From NCBI RefSeq assembly GCF_029952445.1, contig NZ_JAQPPK010000006.1, positions 1-64,000 of the forward strand: a stretch of 64,000 nt of DNA, written 5' to 3'. How positions within the stretch are numbered: position 1 is the stretch's first letter; every line of letters starts with the position of its first letter. The stretch is from Paenarthrobacter nitroguajacolicus. GTDB lineage: Bacteria; Actinomycetota; Actinomycetes; Actinomycetales; Micrococcaceae. Position numbers and translations under genes: made by a program. Shown one piece after another: positions 28,122 through 38,205 of this stretch. The notes below the pieces were generated by a model that made no database searches, had not been told where the DNA came from, and was given only the letters and a program-made list of their open reading frames with translations.

Positions 28122-29319
28122 GCAGTGCGTCGACGAAGCCCTCGGCTTCGAAGGGCGCGAGATCGTCCGGCCCTTCACCCAGGCCAATAAGCTTGACCGG
28201 AACACCGAGTGACCTCTGGATGGCTACAACGATTCCGCCCTTGGCCGTACCGTCCAGCTTGGTCAGCACGATGCCCGTGATGTTGACCACCTCAGCGAAG
28301 ACCCGCGCCTGGTTGAGGCCGTTCTGGCCGGTGGTGGCGTCCAGGACCAGCAGGACCTCGTCTACCTCTGCCAGCTTTTCAATAACTCGCTTGACCTTGC
28401 CGAGCTCGTCCATCAGGCCGGTCTTGTTCTGCAAGCGGCCCGCTGTGTCCACCATGACCACGTCGACTTCCTGGTCGATGCCTGCCTTCACGGCCTCGTA
28501 GGCAACAGAGGCGGGGTCGGCGCCGTCGATGTCCGACTTCACTGTGGGAACGCCCACACGCTGGCCCCATGTGGCCAATTGTTCAGCCGCAGCGGCGCGG
28601 AAGGTATCGGCGGCGCCCAGCAGGACGTCCTTGTCTTCGGCCACCAGGACGCGGGCCAGCTTGCCCACGGTGGTTGTCTTGCCAACACCGTTCACACCGA
28701 CAACAAGCACGACGGCGGGACGGTCGGCCTTGCGGTCGACGTTCAGGGAGCGATCCATGCCGGGATCAACGAGCTTGATGAGCTCCTCGCGGAGCATGGC
28801 TTTGACGTCTTCGGGGCTTCGGGTGCCCAGGACCTTGACCCGCTCGCGCAGGGCATCCACCAGCTGCATGGTGGGCTCAGTACCGAGATCGGCGAGGAGG
28901 AGGGTTTCCTCCACTTCGTCCCAGACGTTCTCATCGATTTTGTCGCCGGACAGCAGGGCCAGCAGGCCCTTGCCGAGGATGTTGTTGGACTTGACCAGGC
29001 GGGCGCGCAGGCGGGTCAGCCGCCCTTCCACCGGTGCCGGGGTGTCGATGGCGATGGTTTCGAGCCCAGCGGCGTCATCCGGGACCCCGGCGCCGTCGAC
29101 TGTTCCGTCAAAGGTGGGTGCGGGTGCCTTCACCGCCTCCGGGCGGTCCTCCACAAGAGTTCCGCCGCTGGCTGCCGAAGACTGCAGGGGATCGTTCGCG
29201 TCCCGTGTTCCGGGGTACTTTGCGCCCGACTTGCGGGCTTTCATCAGTACCGGCACGAGTCCGCCGACCACTACGAGCGCAGCGACAATGGACAGAATTA
29301 TGGGTAGGAAATCGTTCAC
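28114..29319 (-). CDS. ftsY: Signal recognition particle receptor FtsY
   Basis: Membrane-associated GTPase receptor for SRP. An N-terminal transmembrane helix (about 5-26), an acidic Ala/Pro/Asp linker (40-100), then NG domains with GVNGVGKTTT (208-217), DTAGRLQNK and TKLDGTAKGG. 401 residues. The N-terminal anchor is a feature of actinobacterial FtsY. It follows smc by 20 bp. Partner Ffh is encoded 5 kb away in this window. Confidence 0.96.
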   Translation of the reverse strand: MNDFLPIILSIVAALVVVGGLVPVLMKARKSGAKYPGTRDANDPLQSSAASGGTLVEDRPEAVKAPAPTFDGTVDGAGVPDDAAGLETIAIDTPAPVEGRLTRLRARLVKSNNILGKGLLALLSGDKIDENVWDEVEETLLLADLGTEPTMQLVDALRERVKVLGTRSPEDVKAMLREELIKLVDPGMDRSLNVDRKADRPAVVLVVGVNGVGKTTTVGKLARVLVAEDKDVLLGAADTFRAAAAEQLATWGQRVGVPTVKSDIDGADPASVAYEAVKAGIDQEVDVVMVDTAGRLQNKTGLMDELGKVKRVIEKLAEVDEVLLVLDATTGQNGLNQARVFAEVVNITGIVLTKLDGTAKGGIVVAIQRSLGVPVKLIGLGEGPDDLAPFEAEGFVDALLN

Positions 29320-29339
29320 TCCCCTACCTTCTCATAAAG

Positions 29340-32300
29340 CTATGCCCCGGCACCGAGCCTCTGGCTGATGACGGTGGACACCCCGTCTCCCCGCATGGTG
29401 ACGCCATAGAGTGCGTCGGCAACTTCCATGGTTCGTTTTTGGTGTGTGATCACGATGAGCTGGCTGGACTCCCGGAGTTCTTCGAAGATGGTGATCAGCC
29501 GGCCCAGGTTGGTGTCGTCCAGGGCGGCTTCAACTTCGTCCATGACGTAGAACGGTGACGGCCGTGCCTTGAAAATGGCAACCAGGAGTGCGACGGCGGT
29601 CAGCGAGCGTTCACCGCCCGACAACAGTGACAGCCTCTTGATCTTCTTGCCCGCAGGTCGCGCTTCCACCTCAATGCCGGTGGTCAGCATGTCATCAGGA
29701 TCCGTGAGCACCAACTTGCCTTCCCCACCGGGGAAGAGCCGGGCAAAAACGTGGTCGAATTGGGCCGAAGTGTCAGCGAAGGCCTCCGTGAAGACTTGCT
29801 GTACCCGGTTGTCGACTTCCTTGATGATGTCCAGCAGGTCCTTGCGGCTGGACTTGAGGTCCTCCAATTGGGAGCTCAGGAATTGGTGCCGTTCCTCAAG
29901 GGCGGCGAACTCTTCGAGCGCCAGCGGGTTGACCTTGCCCAGCGCGGCCAACTCGCGCTCGGCCTTCTTCAGCCGTTTCTCCTGCTCTGCCCGTACGAAC
30001 GGGACCCCTTCAAGCACCGGTTCGCCATTCTCGTCCACTGGCGCCCGCAGTTCAGCCCACTTATCCGTGGTGGATCCCGCGGGAAGCGGAACCGGCTGGT
30101 CCGGACCGTAGTCCGCAATGAGCTGTTCCGCGGAAAGCCCCAGCTCATCGATGGCCCGGGTTTCCAGGGCTTCGATCCGCAGCCGCTGCTGTGTTCGTGC
30201 CATCTCATCCCGGTGCACGGAATCGGTCAGCTCGGCAAGCTCGCGTGCCAGAGCCTCGTTGCCGGAGCGGACTTCTGAAAGTTCTTTTTCCAGGAACTCC
30301 CGTGTTTGCTCTGCCTGGTCCCTTTGCTGGGCAGCCAGGTCAACAGAAACATCAAGGTATCGGAGGGTCTGCTCCACCGCCGAAACCACTGCGGCAGCAC
30401 GTTGCGCCTGGGCCCTGCGTCGCTGGGCTCTTCTGGCGGCCTCCTCGCGCGCCCGGCGTTCCGTTGCCGCAGCCCGTTCCAGGGACGCCGCACGGTTGCT
30501 GATGGCTCCCAGCTGTTCTTCTGCGGTGCGAAGGGCCAGCCGGGCTTCTGTCTCAAGTGCGCGGGCCGTCCTTGCTTCAGCGGCGAGTTCATCCCGCTGG
30601 TCGGTCGACGGCTCCTCGTCCGGGATCTCCTGGGCAGCGGCAAGGCGCTCTGCGGCAACTTCCAAATCCAACTGCGCTTCGGCGATGTTCGCTTCCGCCT
30701 TGGCCATGGACGCGGCGAGACGATCACTTTCGCCCACTGCGCTGCGAAGAACTGAGTTCAAATGGCCCAGTCGCTCGGCGACCGCAGCAAGGCGGGCATC
30801 GGATTCGTGCAGTCTTTCCAAGGCGGCATCGGCCCGGTCCTGCGCTTCGGCGCGGCGGGACTGGGCCCCGGCCAGGGCAAAGCGGCCCCGCTCCAGACGC
30901 GCAGTGACCTCCTGAAGGCGTGCTCCGGCGTCGTCCACTGCCGCTTGTACCTCAAGCAGCGAGGGCGCACTGGCCGAGCCGCCCAGCACGGTCACGGCGG
31001 TAAAGACATCGCCTTCAGTCGTGACAGCCTTGATGCCGGTGTGGTCCGCCACCAGGGCGGCTGCCGCCCGGACATCTTCCACGACGACGGTACCAGCCAG
31101 GAGCTGCAGCGCACCGTGCCCTGCAGGGTCGGCGATCTTCACGACATCGGCAGCCCACCGGCACCCGGCGGGCAGTTCGCCAATGCCCGATCCGCCCATG
31201 CCTGATCCGCCGGGGCCTGATGCTGCGTCGTCGTCGGCAAAACCATCTGCCAGGAGCAACGCTGCCCTACCGGCGTCGTCCTTTTTCAGCAGCTTGACGG
31301 CAGCGACTGCGGCGTCGGCGTCGGCCACCACCAAGGCATCCGATGCACTGCCCAATGCTGCGGCAATGGCGGCCTCATAACCGGGTTCGATGCTGACCAA
31401 GCCCGTCAGTGGTCCGAGCACGCCAACGGCTGAGAGAAGATGGCCGGAGCCGTCCTTGCGGTTGAGCCCCAGCTGAAGGGCATCGCGCCGGGCAGTCAGG
31501 GCGTCCCGCTCACGGACGGCTTCCCGCTCGGAAGCCTTGAGATCTTCAATCTCTGCGAGCACTGCGTCCAGGGCCGCTGTGGCTTCCTCGTATTCGGCGT
31601 CCAGGCTCTCTTCGCCGTCCTCGACGCCGGCCACTTGCGTTTCGAGGGCGGCGAACTCGCTTTGTGCCTTGCGGCGCCGCTCATCGCCCGCACCCAGGGA
31701 TTCCCTCAGCCGGCCACGCTCCGCCTCAGCGGCCTCGGCACGGGAGCGTGCTGCTGCCAGCTGTCCGGCGAGCCGGGCGAGTCCCTCCCGACGGTCCGCT
31801 GCGGCACGCAACATGCCTGTGAGGCGTTTATCCTCTGCCGCTGCGAGCGCCTCGGCTGCGTCCTTGGCAACGGTGGCTTCCATGAGGGCCGCCTGTTTGG
31901 CCAGGATGTCGTGTTCCAAGGCAGCCTGTTCTTCCCGGACCCGCGCGGCCTGGCGCTCAAGGTGCTCCGGATCGCGCCCCGAGTCAGCGGCCACCTCCGA
32001 GGAACCCAGAAGCCGTTTGCGTTCTGCGGCAAGGGATCCCAGGGAACGCAACCGTTCCCTTCCGGCGGAGAGCTGGTACCAGTTATCGCGTGCGGCGTTA
32101 AGGCGGGGGGTTGCCTCGGCGGCTTGCTGTTCCAGGCCCGCCTGGCGGCGTCGTCCGACGTCGAGCCCGGCTTCGACAACCAGGCGCCGCTCCTTGAGGG
32201 CAGCTTCGTCGGCGACGTCCTGTTCAAGGGTGGTTGTCAGTTGCACGAGGTCATCGGCCAGGAGGCGGGCGCGGGCGTCACGGACGTCGAACTGGACGGA

Positions 32301-32948
32301 TTGTGCGCGGCGGGCGATTTCTGCCTGCTTGCCCAAGGGAGTCAGTTGGCGTCGGATTTCGGCGGTGAGATCACCAAGGCGTGCAAGGTTGGCCTGCATG
32401 GCCTCCAGCTTGCGCACTGTTTTCTCTTTGCGCCGCCGGTGTTTGAGGATGCCTGCGGCCTCTTCGATGAAACCCCGGCGGTCCTCGGGCGTTGCATGCA
32501 GGACCCTGTCCAACTGGCCTTGGCCGACGATGACGTGCATTTCCCTGCCGAGCCCCGAATCGGAGAGGAGTTCCTGGATGTCCAGGAGCCGGCATGGCGC
32601 GCCGTTGATGGCGTATTCGGAACCGCCCGTGCGGAAGAGGGTCCGGGAGATGGTTACTTCGCTGTACTCGATGGGAAGGGCGTTGTCAGCGTTGTCGATG
32701 GTCAGCGAGACGTGGGCCCGGCCAAGGGGCGGGCGGCCCGAGGTGCCAGCGAAGATGACGTCTTCCATTTTCCCGCCGCGCAGTGTTTTGGCGCCTTGCT
32801 CGCCCATGACCCAGGCCAGCGCGTCCACTACGTTGGATTTGCCGGAACCGTTGGGACCGACGACGGCAGTGACGCCGGGCTCGAAGTCGAACGTCGTGGC
32901 CGACGCAAACGACTTGAATCCGCGGACGGTCAAACTTTTCAAATGCAA
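29340..32948 (-). CDS. smc: Chromosome segregation protein SMC
   Basis: ATPase that compacts and individualises chromosomes with ScpA/ScpB. Head motifs: Walker A GPNGSGKSN (31-39), signature LSGGERSLTA (1109-1118) and Walker B FYVMDEVEAALD. Long coiled coils flank a hinge at about 500-660. 1202 residues, normal. Within the hinge, near residues 578-590, is a Gly/Ser-rich insertion (SGPGGSGMGGSGIG) encoded by near-repeats of 15 bp. It is divergent from the large secreted-protein gene across 348 bp. Confidence 0.97.
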   Translation of the reverse strand: MHLKSLTVRGFKSFASATTFDFEPGVTAVVGPNGSGKSNVVDALAWVMGEQGAKTLRGGKMEDVIFAGTSGRPPLGRAHVSLTIDNADNALPIEYSEVTISRTLFRTGGSEYAINGAPCRLLDIQELLSDSGLGREMHVIVGQGQLDRVLHATPEDRRGFIEEAAGILKHRRRKEKTVRKLEAMQANLARLGDLTAEIRRQLTPLGKQAEIARRAQSVQFDVRDARARLLADDLVQLTTTLEQDVADEAALKERRLVVEAGLDVGRRRQAGLEQQAAEATPRLNAARDNWYQLSAGRERLRSLGSLAAERKRLLGSSEVAADSGRDPEHLERQAARVREEQAALEHDILAKQAALMEATVAKDAAEALAAAEDKRLTGMLRAAADRREGLARLAGQLAAARSRAEAAEAERGRLRESLGAGDERRRKAQSEFAALETQVAGVEDGEESLDAEYEEATAALDAVLAEIEDLKASEREAVRERDALTARRDALQLGLNRKDGSGHLLSAVGVLGPLTGLVSIEPGYEAAIAAALGSASDALVVADADAAVAAVKLLKKDDAGRAALLLADGFADDDAASGPGGSGMGGSGIGELPAGCRWAADVVKIADPAGHGALQLLAGTVVVEDVRAAAALVADHTGIKAVTTEGDVFTAVTVLGGSASAPSLLEVQAAVDDAGARLQEVTARLERGRFALAGAQSRRAEAQDRADAALERLHESDARLAAVAERLGHLNSVLRSAVGESDRLAASMAKAEANIAEAQLDLEVAAERLAAAQEIPDEEPSTDQRDELAAEARTARALETEARLALRTAEEQLGAISNRAASLERAAATERRAREEAARRAQRRRAQAQRAAAVVSAVEQTLRYLDVSVDLAAQQRDQAEQTREFLEKELSEVRSGNEALARELAELTDSVHRDEMARTQQRLRIEALETRAIDELGLSAEQLIADYGPDQPVPLPAGSTTDKWAELRAPVDENGEPVLEGVPFVRAEQEKRLKKAERELAALGKVNPLALEEFAALEERHQFLSSQLEDLKSSRKDLLDIIKEVDNRVQQVFTEAFADTSAQFDHVFARLFPGGEGKLVLTDPDDMLTTGIEVEARPAGKKIKRLSLLSGGERSLTAVALLVAIFKARPSPFYVMDEVEAALDDTNLGRLITIFEELRESSQLIVITHQKRTMEVADALYGVTMRGDGVSTVISQRLGAGA

Positions 32949-33296
32949 GGCGCTTCGGTTCTCCTGGGTGGCCCGGGTGTTTGTGTCCCCCTAAATCTAC
33001 TGCCGTTTACGTGAAATCCACGGATCTGAAGCGGGAAAGCCTTGCGGCAGCCATGCCACACCCCTACACTCCTGCCAAGGGTTACTTGGTGGATTCGTTC
33101 CGGTGATCCGGCTCCGGCTTGAACTTGTGTTCGGCCTTGGCTGGATCCGGTCCCGTAGTAGGAACGCCTGTCCACAGGGCACCGTGTTTTGCATAACTGA
33201 AGATCTTGGTTTGACCCTGGCTGGGGAGCGGCAAGCAGGGGCTGCGCATGGGCGCAGGCCCGTCATGGCAATTGGCGTACCACTCCAGGAGTTCTC
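32949..33296. other. Divergent intergenic region between smc and the secreted-protein gene
   Basis: 348 bp without a convincing gene. It must hold the promoters for smc (minus) and the large extracytoplasmic protein (plus). A small palindrome CCTGTCCACAGG lies about 33170-33181. No clear -10/-35 pair, riboswitch or repeat was recognised by eye. AGGAG lies six bases before the ATG at 33297. Confidence 0.5.
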
Positions 33297-36200
33297 ATGC
33301 CCGGTCCTTCAGCAACCCCACCGCAGCGGGCCCTCAAGGGTTTCCTCGTCCCTTTGGTGTTGGCAATGGTGGCAGCTCTGCTTCCGTTGACCGCGCCGGC
33401 AGCCGTGGCGGTAGGTCCATGCGATCCCATAGTGAACGCTGTGGCTTGCGAAAATTCGAAACCGGGCAGCCCTCCCTCGGAATGGGACATCACAGGCGCC
33501 GGGGATGACACCATCCAGGGATTCTCCACCGACATCAGTGTCAACGCGGGGCAACCCATCCGCTTCAAGATCGACACGAAAGCTCCCAGCTACACCATCG
33601 CGATCTACCGCACAGGCTGGTACGGGGGCAACGGTGCCCGCAAGATCGCCGATGTCACGCCGTCGGTACTGCGCCAGACCCAGCCTGCCTGCAAGAGCGA
33701 TGTCACCACTGAACTGTATGACTGCGGTACGTGGGCGGTCTCAGCGACCTGGCAGGTTCCCGCTACAGCCGTATCCGGGGTGTACATCGCGCTGCTGACC
33801 CGGCCGGACACGGGCGGGCAAAGCCATATCACCTTCATCGTCCGCAATGACGGCAACCGGTCATCAATTGTTTTCCAGACTGCCGACCAAACCTGGCAGG
33901 CGTACAACACCTACGGCGGCGCCGACTTCTACCAGGGAGCCGTCAACGGCCGGGCATACAAGGTCAGCTACAACCGTCCCGTAAACACGCGCGATGGCAT
34001 CGGGGGACGCGACTTCTACTTCGCCAACGAATACCCCATGGTGCGGTTCCTGGAGCAAAACGGCTACGACGTCAGCTACGTCAGCGGCCTTGACGCTGAC
34101 CGCAGCGGCGCGGAACTGCTGAACCACAAAGTCTTCCTATCCGTCGGACACGACGAATACTGGTCCGGCCCGCAGAGGGCCAACGTAACTGCGGCCCGCG
34201 ACGCGGGCGTCAACCTCCAGTTCCTCTCGGGCAACGAGATGTACTGGCGTACACGGTTTGAGCCCTCCTCCGTGGACGGCGCCGCCGGCCGCACTTTGAC
34301 GTGCTACAAGGAAACCTGGAGCAACGGCAAGATCGACCCCACGAGCCAATGGACCGGTACCTGGCGCGATCCACGGTACGCTTCCCAGGCAAATGGTGGA
34401 GGGCTGCCGGAAAACGGGCTGACGGGCACGGCCTATATGTCCAACTTCACGGACCTGCCGGTGACTGTTTCAGCCGCTGAAGGAAAGTCGCGGCTGTGGC
34501 GGAATACCTCGCTGGCTACCCTGGCCGCAGGTTCCACGGCGGCCTTGGCACCACACACAGTAGGCTACGAATCCGACGAGGACCTTGATAACGGATTCCG
34601 CCCATCGGGTTTGATCCAGCTTTCCACGACTGTGGGCAGTGTCAGCGAGTATCTCCAGGATTACGGGAATACGGTCAAGCCCGGAACCACCACCCACCAC
34701 GTCACCATGTACCGTGCGCCCAGCGGGGCCCTGGTCTTCTCGGCAGGCAGCGTCCAGTGGACTTGGGGCCTGGACCAGGAACACGACGGCGACGGCGCCG
34801 CGGCCGATGCGCGCATGCGGCAGGCGCAAGTGAACCTGCTTGCAGATATGGGCGCGCAGCCGGCAACCCGCGCAGCAGGACTTGTTGCTGCGAGCGCGAG
34901 CAGTGACCTGACCGGCCCCACCGTGACCATCTCCGCCCCCGCCAACGGCGCCACCATCGCGCACGGCAATAGTGTGACAGTTACCGGAACGGCGACGGAC
35001 AGCGGCGGCGTAGTGGCCGGCGTCGAGGTTTCAACCGACGGCGGTACCACGTGGCATCCTGCCCAGGGCAAGGCGAGCTGGACGTACACCTACATCCAGA
35101 AGGGCCTGGACACCGCCGCGATCCAGGTTCGGGCCGTCGATGACAGCGCCAATATCGGAGCTGTGGCCACCAGGAACCTGACCCTCACAGGGCCGTACAG
35201 CGTCTTCGGCCAAACGGTACCTGCCACAGTGGATTCCGGAGACGGCGGTGCCTACGAGATGGGCATGCAGTTCACCCCGTCGGTGAATGGCTTCATCACG
35301 GGCGTCCGCTTCTACAAGAGCACGGCGAACACTGGAACGCACATTGGTTCCTTGTGGAGCTCCACCGGCACTCGCCTGGCGACCGCTACGTTTGCCAACG
35401 AGACCGCATCGGGCTGGCAGAGCGTGCTTTTCAGCCAGCCGGTAGCGGTGTCCGCAGGTCAAAAGTACACGGTCTCCTACTGGGCTCCCAAGGGGCATTA
35501 CGCCACCAAGGACTACCAGTGGGCAAGTTTTGGGTCCAATGATCCGCCGCTGAAGGTTGCCGGTGGGTTCGGCGCCGAACCTGCGGGCGTCTACAACACC
35601 TCTCAAGGCTTCCCGACCACGAGTTTCAATGGCGGCAACTACTTTGTTGATGCCGTGTTCAGCACTGTGGATACGTCCCCGCTGACAGTGAACGGGCAGT
35701 CCCCCATCCCGTCGTCGTCCAGCGTCGCCGTGACCACCAAGGTCAGCGCTTCCTTCTCCAAGACCGTGACAGCGGCCAGCGTGCAGCTGTCCTTGAAGTC
35801 TTCGGCCGGGACCGTTGCGGGCAGTACAAGCTACGACGCCACCACGCGGAAAGCAACGTTTACTCCGACTTCCCAGCTGGCCTACAGCACCGTTTACACA
35901 GCAACGTTGTCAGGCACTGACAGCACGGGCGGCCAGGTCACTTCGGGCGGTACGTGGACCTTCACCACTGCTGCTACGGCTTCAGTCCCGGGTTCTTGCC
36001 CGTGCAGTCTTTATGACGACACCGTCACACCCGGCATCGCTGAAATCCAGGACGGTGTACCTCTGACCCTGGGCGTGCGGTTCACCAGTGTCTCCGCCGG
36101 GCAGGTCAACGGCGTCCGCTTCTACAAGTCCGCCGGCAACACCGGGACGCACACAGGTGCCCTCTACACAGCCGGCGGCCAGCAGCTGGCCACGGTAACC

Positions 36201-38201
36201 TTCGCCAATGAGAGCAGCTCCGGCTGGCAGACGGCCATCTTCAGCCAACCGGTCCAGATGGCTGCCAACACTGAGTACATCGCCAGCTACAAGTCACTCA
36301 CGGGCGCCTATTCGGCAACCACCAATGGCTTTGGCTCAGGCATGAGCGTAGGACCACTGAGGACGGTTTCGGATGCGGGAGCCTACACTTACAGCGGGGA
36401 CTTCCCTGCTTCTCGGTCCACGAGCAGCTACCTGGTAGACGTGGTTGTCACTATCACCGCTCCCCCGTTCACAGTCGGCGGCCAATCGCCCATTCCGAAC
36501 GCTTCGAGTGTCCCTCTGAACACAACTGTCAGCGCGGTCCTTTCCGAAGCAGCGGTTGCCTCGAGCGTCGCGCTGTCCCTTAAGACCGCCGCCGGCGTTG
36601 CGGTGGCCGGAACCACCGCCTACGACACAACCACCCGCAAGGTCACCTTCACGCCGTCGGCTGCCTTGGCGGCAGCAACGTCGTACACGGCCACAGTGAC
36701 TGCGACGGCGACCTCGGGACAACCGATGTCGTCCGGCGGTACGTGGCAATTCACCACAGTCCAGGCCGCGGGCACGCCCGGTTCGTGCCCGTGCACCCTG
36801 TACGAGGACACGGTGACCCCCACGACCCTCGAAGTCGATGATGGTGTGCCGTTGACCTTGGGTGTGAGGTTCACCAGTGACACGGCCGGCCAGGTAACCG
36901 GCGTGCGCTTCTACAAGTCCTCCGGCAACACTGGAACCCACACCGGGTACCTTTACACGGTTGGTGGCCAGGTCCTTGCGACGGTGACATTCACGAACGA
37001 GTCCAGCGCCGGTTGGCAGACGGCAACGTTCAGCCAGCCCGTGAACATCCAGGCCGACACCGAGTATGTAGCTGCGTACAAGACGCCCACCGGCAAGTAC
37101 TCCTACACCTCCGGAGGCTTCGGCGATGGCTTCACGCGGGGTCCGCTGAAGACCCAGCCGGATTCCGGGGCCTACTCGTACAGCAGCGACTTCCCGAGTA
37201 CGGCCTCGACGGCCAGCTACCTAGTGGACCTGGTCTTCACCGTAGCCACACCGCCGCTGACGGTCAGTGCGCAGGTGCCCGCTCCCGGGGCGACTGCCAT
37301 CCCCACGGACGTGAAACCATCCATCACGTTCTCTACCGCCATCAATCCGGGTGCCACGTTCACCTTGACCGCGAACGGCTCGTCCGTGGCGGGAACGGCG
37401 GCGTTGTCAGCTGACGCGCGCACCATCACGTTTACGCCGACGGCAGCCCTTCCCGCCAACACCCAGATAACCGCCAACGTCTCGGCAGTGGCCACCCCCC
37501 AAGGCCAGACCTTGCCCCCGACCACCTGGCAGTTCACCACGGCGGCGGCAGCCCTCCAGCAATCCACGATCTTCGGTTCGCTGCTTCCACAGGTTGCCGC
37601 CAACTCCGACTCCCTTTCAGTGGAGCTGGGCACTGCCTTCACAGTGTCCCAGACCGGCAATGTGACTGGGATCCGTTTCTACAAGGGGACCGGCAACACG
37701 GGAACCCACGTTGGTTCGCTATGGAACGCCGCGGGCACGCGGCTGGCACAGGTGACGTTTACCAATGAAACGAGCACCGGCTGGCAGACCGCCACGTTGG
37801 CCACCCCGGTAGCGTTGTCCACGGGTCAAACCTACGTGGTGTCCTACCGTGCACCGAACGGCCACTACTCCACCACACAAGGGTTCTTCAACCAGACGTG
37901 GACCAGCGGAGTCTTCACCGCTTCAGGACCAAACAACGGACGTTACCGGTACGGCTCCGGCGGCGTGATGCCCACCAACTCCTGGAACGCAACGAACTAC
38001 TTCGTGGACGTGGTCTACGCCACCGCCGCTCCAGCCCAGCAGTTGGCTGCGCCATCACCGTCAGCCACGGCAACGGCTAGTCCGACGCCAACAGCAACAC
38101 CAACGGCAACCCCTACTGCGACACCGACACCGACACCGAGTCCGACTCCCAGCCCGACACAGTCAGGCGGACTGGTGTGCGGTTTGCTTCGGATCTGCTA
38201 A
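33297..38201 (+). CDS. Giant secreted DMFase-like protein with four DUF4082 modules
   Basis: A 1634-residue exported protein. Order: Sec signal peptide (about 1-38, ending AAVAVG); an N,N-dimethylformamidase large-subunit-like domain (about 60-525) with IYRTGWYGGNGA, VGHDEYWSG and LSGNEMYWR; an Ig-like domain (about 540-632); DUF4082 modules at about 634-791, 898-1053, 1161-1316 and 1422-1576, each with GVRFYKS or a variant and NTGTH; Ig-like/SbsA-type domains between them; a Pro/Thr/Ala tail (about 1590-1622); and a terminus CGLLRIC. Known DMFase binds iron through two Tyr and one Glu; EYW and NEMYW are candidates, unaligned. Probably surface-associated. Substrate unknown. AGGAG precedes the ATG. 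Confidence 0.85.
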   Translation: MPGPSATPPQRALKGFLVPLVLAMVAALLPLTAPAAVAVGPCDPIVNAVACENSKPGSPPSEWDITGAGDDTIQGFSTDISVNAGQPIRFKIDTKAPSYTIAIYRTGWYGGNGARKIADVTPSVLRQTQPACKSDVTTELYDCGTWAVSATWQVPATAVSGVYIALLTRPDTGGQSHITFIVRNDGNRSSIVFQTADQTWQAYNTYGGADFYQGAVNGRAYKVSYNRPVNTRDGIGGRDFYFANEYPMVRFLEQNGYDVSYVSGLDADRSGAELLNHKVFLSVGHDEYWSGPQRANVTAARDAGVNLQFLSGNEMYWRTRFEPSSVDGAAGRTLTCYKETWSNGKIDPTSQWTGTWRDPRYASQANGGGLPENGLTGTAYMSNFTDLPVTVSAAEGKSRLWRNTSLATLAAGSTAALAPHTVGYESDEDLDNGFRPSGLIQLSTTVGSVSEYLQDYGNTVKPGTTTHHVTMYRAPSGALVFSAGSVQWTWGLDQEHDGDGAAADARMRQAQVNLLADMGAQPATRAAGLVAASASSDLTGPTVTISAPANGATIAHGNSVTVTGTATDSGGVVAGVEVSTDGGTTWHPAQGKASWTYTYIQKGLDTAAIQVRAVDDSANIGAVATRNLTLTGPYSVFGQTVPATVDSGDGGAYEMGMQFTPSVNGFITGVRFYKSTANTGTHIGSLWSSTGTRLATATFANETASGWQSVLFSQPVAVSAGQKYTVSYWAPKGHYATKDYQWASFGSNDPPLKVAGGFGAEPAGVYNTSQGFPTTSFNGGNYFVDAVFSTVDTSPLTVNGQSPIPSSSSVAVTTKVSASFSKTVTAASVQLSLKSSAGTVAGSTSYDATTRKATFTPTSQLAYSTVYTATLSGTDSTGGQVTSGGTWTFTTAATASVPGSCPCSLYDDTVTPGIAEIQDGVPLTLGVRFTSVSAGQVNGVRFYKSAGNTGTHTGALYTAGGQQLATVTFANESSSGWQTAIFSQPVQMAANTEYIASYKSLTGAYSATTNGFGSGMSVGPLRTVSDAGAYTYSGDFPASRSTSSYLVDVVVTITAPPFTVGGQSPIPNASSVPLNTTVSAVLSEAAVASSVALSLKTAAGVAVAGTTAYDTTTRKVTFTPSAALAAATSYTATVTATATSGQPMSSGGTWQFTTVQAAGTPGSCPCTLYEDTVTPTTLEVDDGVPLTLGVRFTSDTAGQVTGVRFYKSSGNTGTHTGYLYTVGGQVLATVTFTNESSAGWQTATFSQPVNIQADTEYVAAYKTPTGKYSYTSGGFGDGFTRGPLKTQPDSGAYSYSSDFPSTASTASYLVDLVFTVATPPLTVSAQVPAPGATAIPTDVKPSITFSTAINPGATFTLTANGSSVAGTAALSADARTITFTPTAALPANTQITANVSAVATPQGQTLPPTTWQFTTAAAALQQSTIFGSLLPQVAANSDSLSVELGTAFTVSQTGNVTGIRFYKGTGNTGTHVGSLWNAAGTRLAQVTFTNETSTGWQTATLATPVALSTGQTYVVSYRAPNGHYSTTQGFFNQTWTSGVFTASGPNNGRYRYGSGGVMPTNSWNATNYFVDVVYATAAPAQQLAAPSPSATATASPTPTATPTATPTATPTPTPSPTPSPTQSGGLVCGLLRIC
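38081..38160 (+). repeat. Low-complexity Pro/Thr-coding repeat
   Basis: Degenerate 6-bp units (CCGACA/CCAACG-like) encode alternating Ala-Thr-Pro, Thr-Pro and Ser-Pro at the C-terminus of the large secreted protein. Such tails usually act as extended, often glycosylated linkers. Length variation between strains is likely. Confidence 0.85.
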
Positions 38202-38205
38202 GTCC

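Noticed and set aside
31537..32994. 485-residue open frame on the plus strand
   Set aside because: It is antisense to smc, Arg/Ser/Ala-rich with no domain, and arises from high third-position GC; smc has complete motifs.
33170..33181. CCTGTCCACAGG palindrome as an operator
   Set aside because: Only a 5-bp stem with nothing else to support it; expected by chance in GC-rich DNA.
38081..38160. CRISPR-like or regulatory repeat
   Set aside because: The short 6-bp units are in frame and encode a Pro/Thr tail; there are no spacers.
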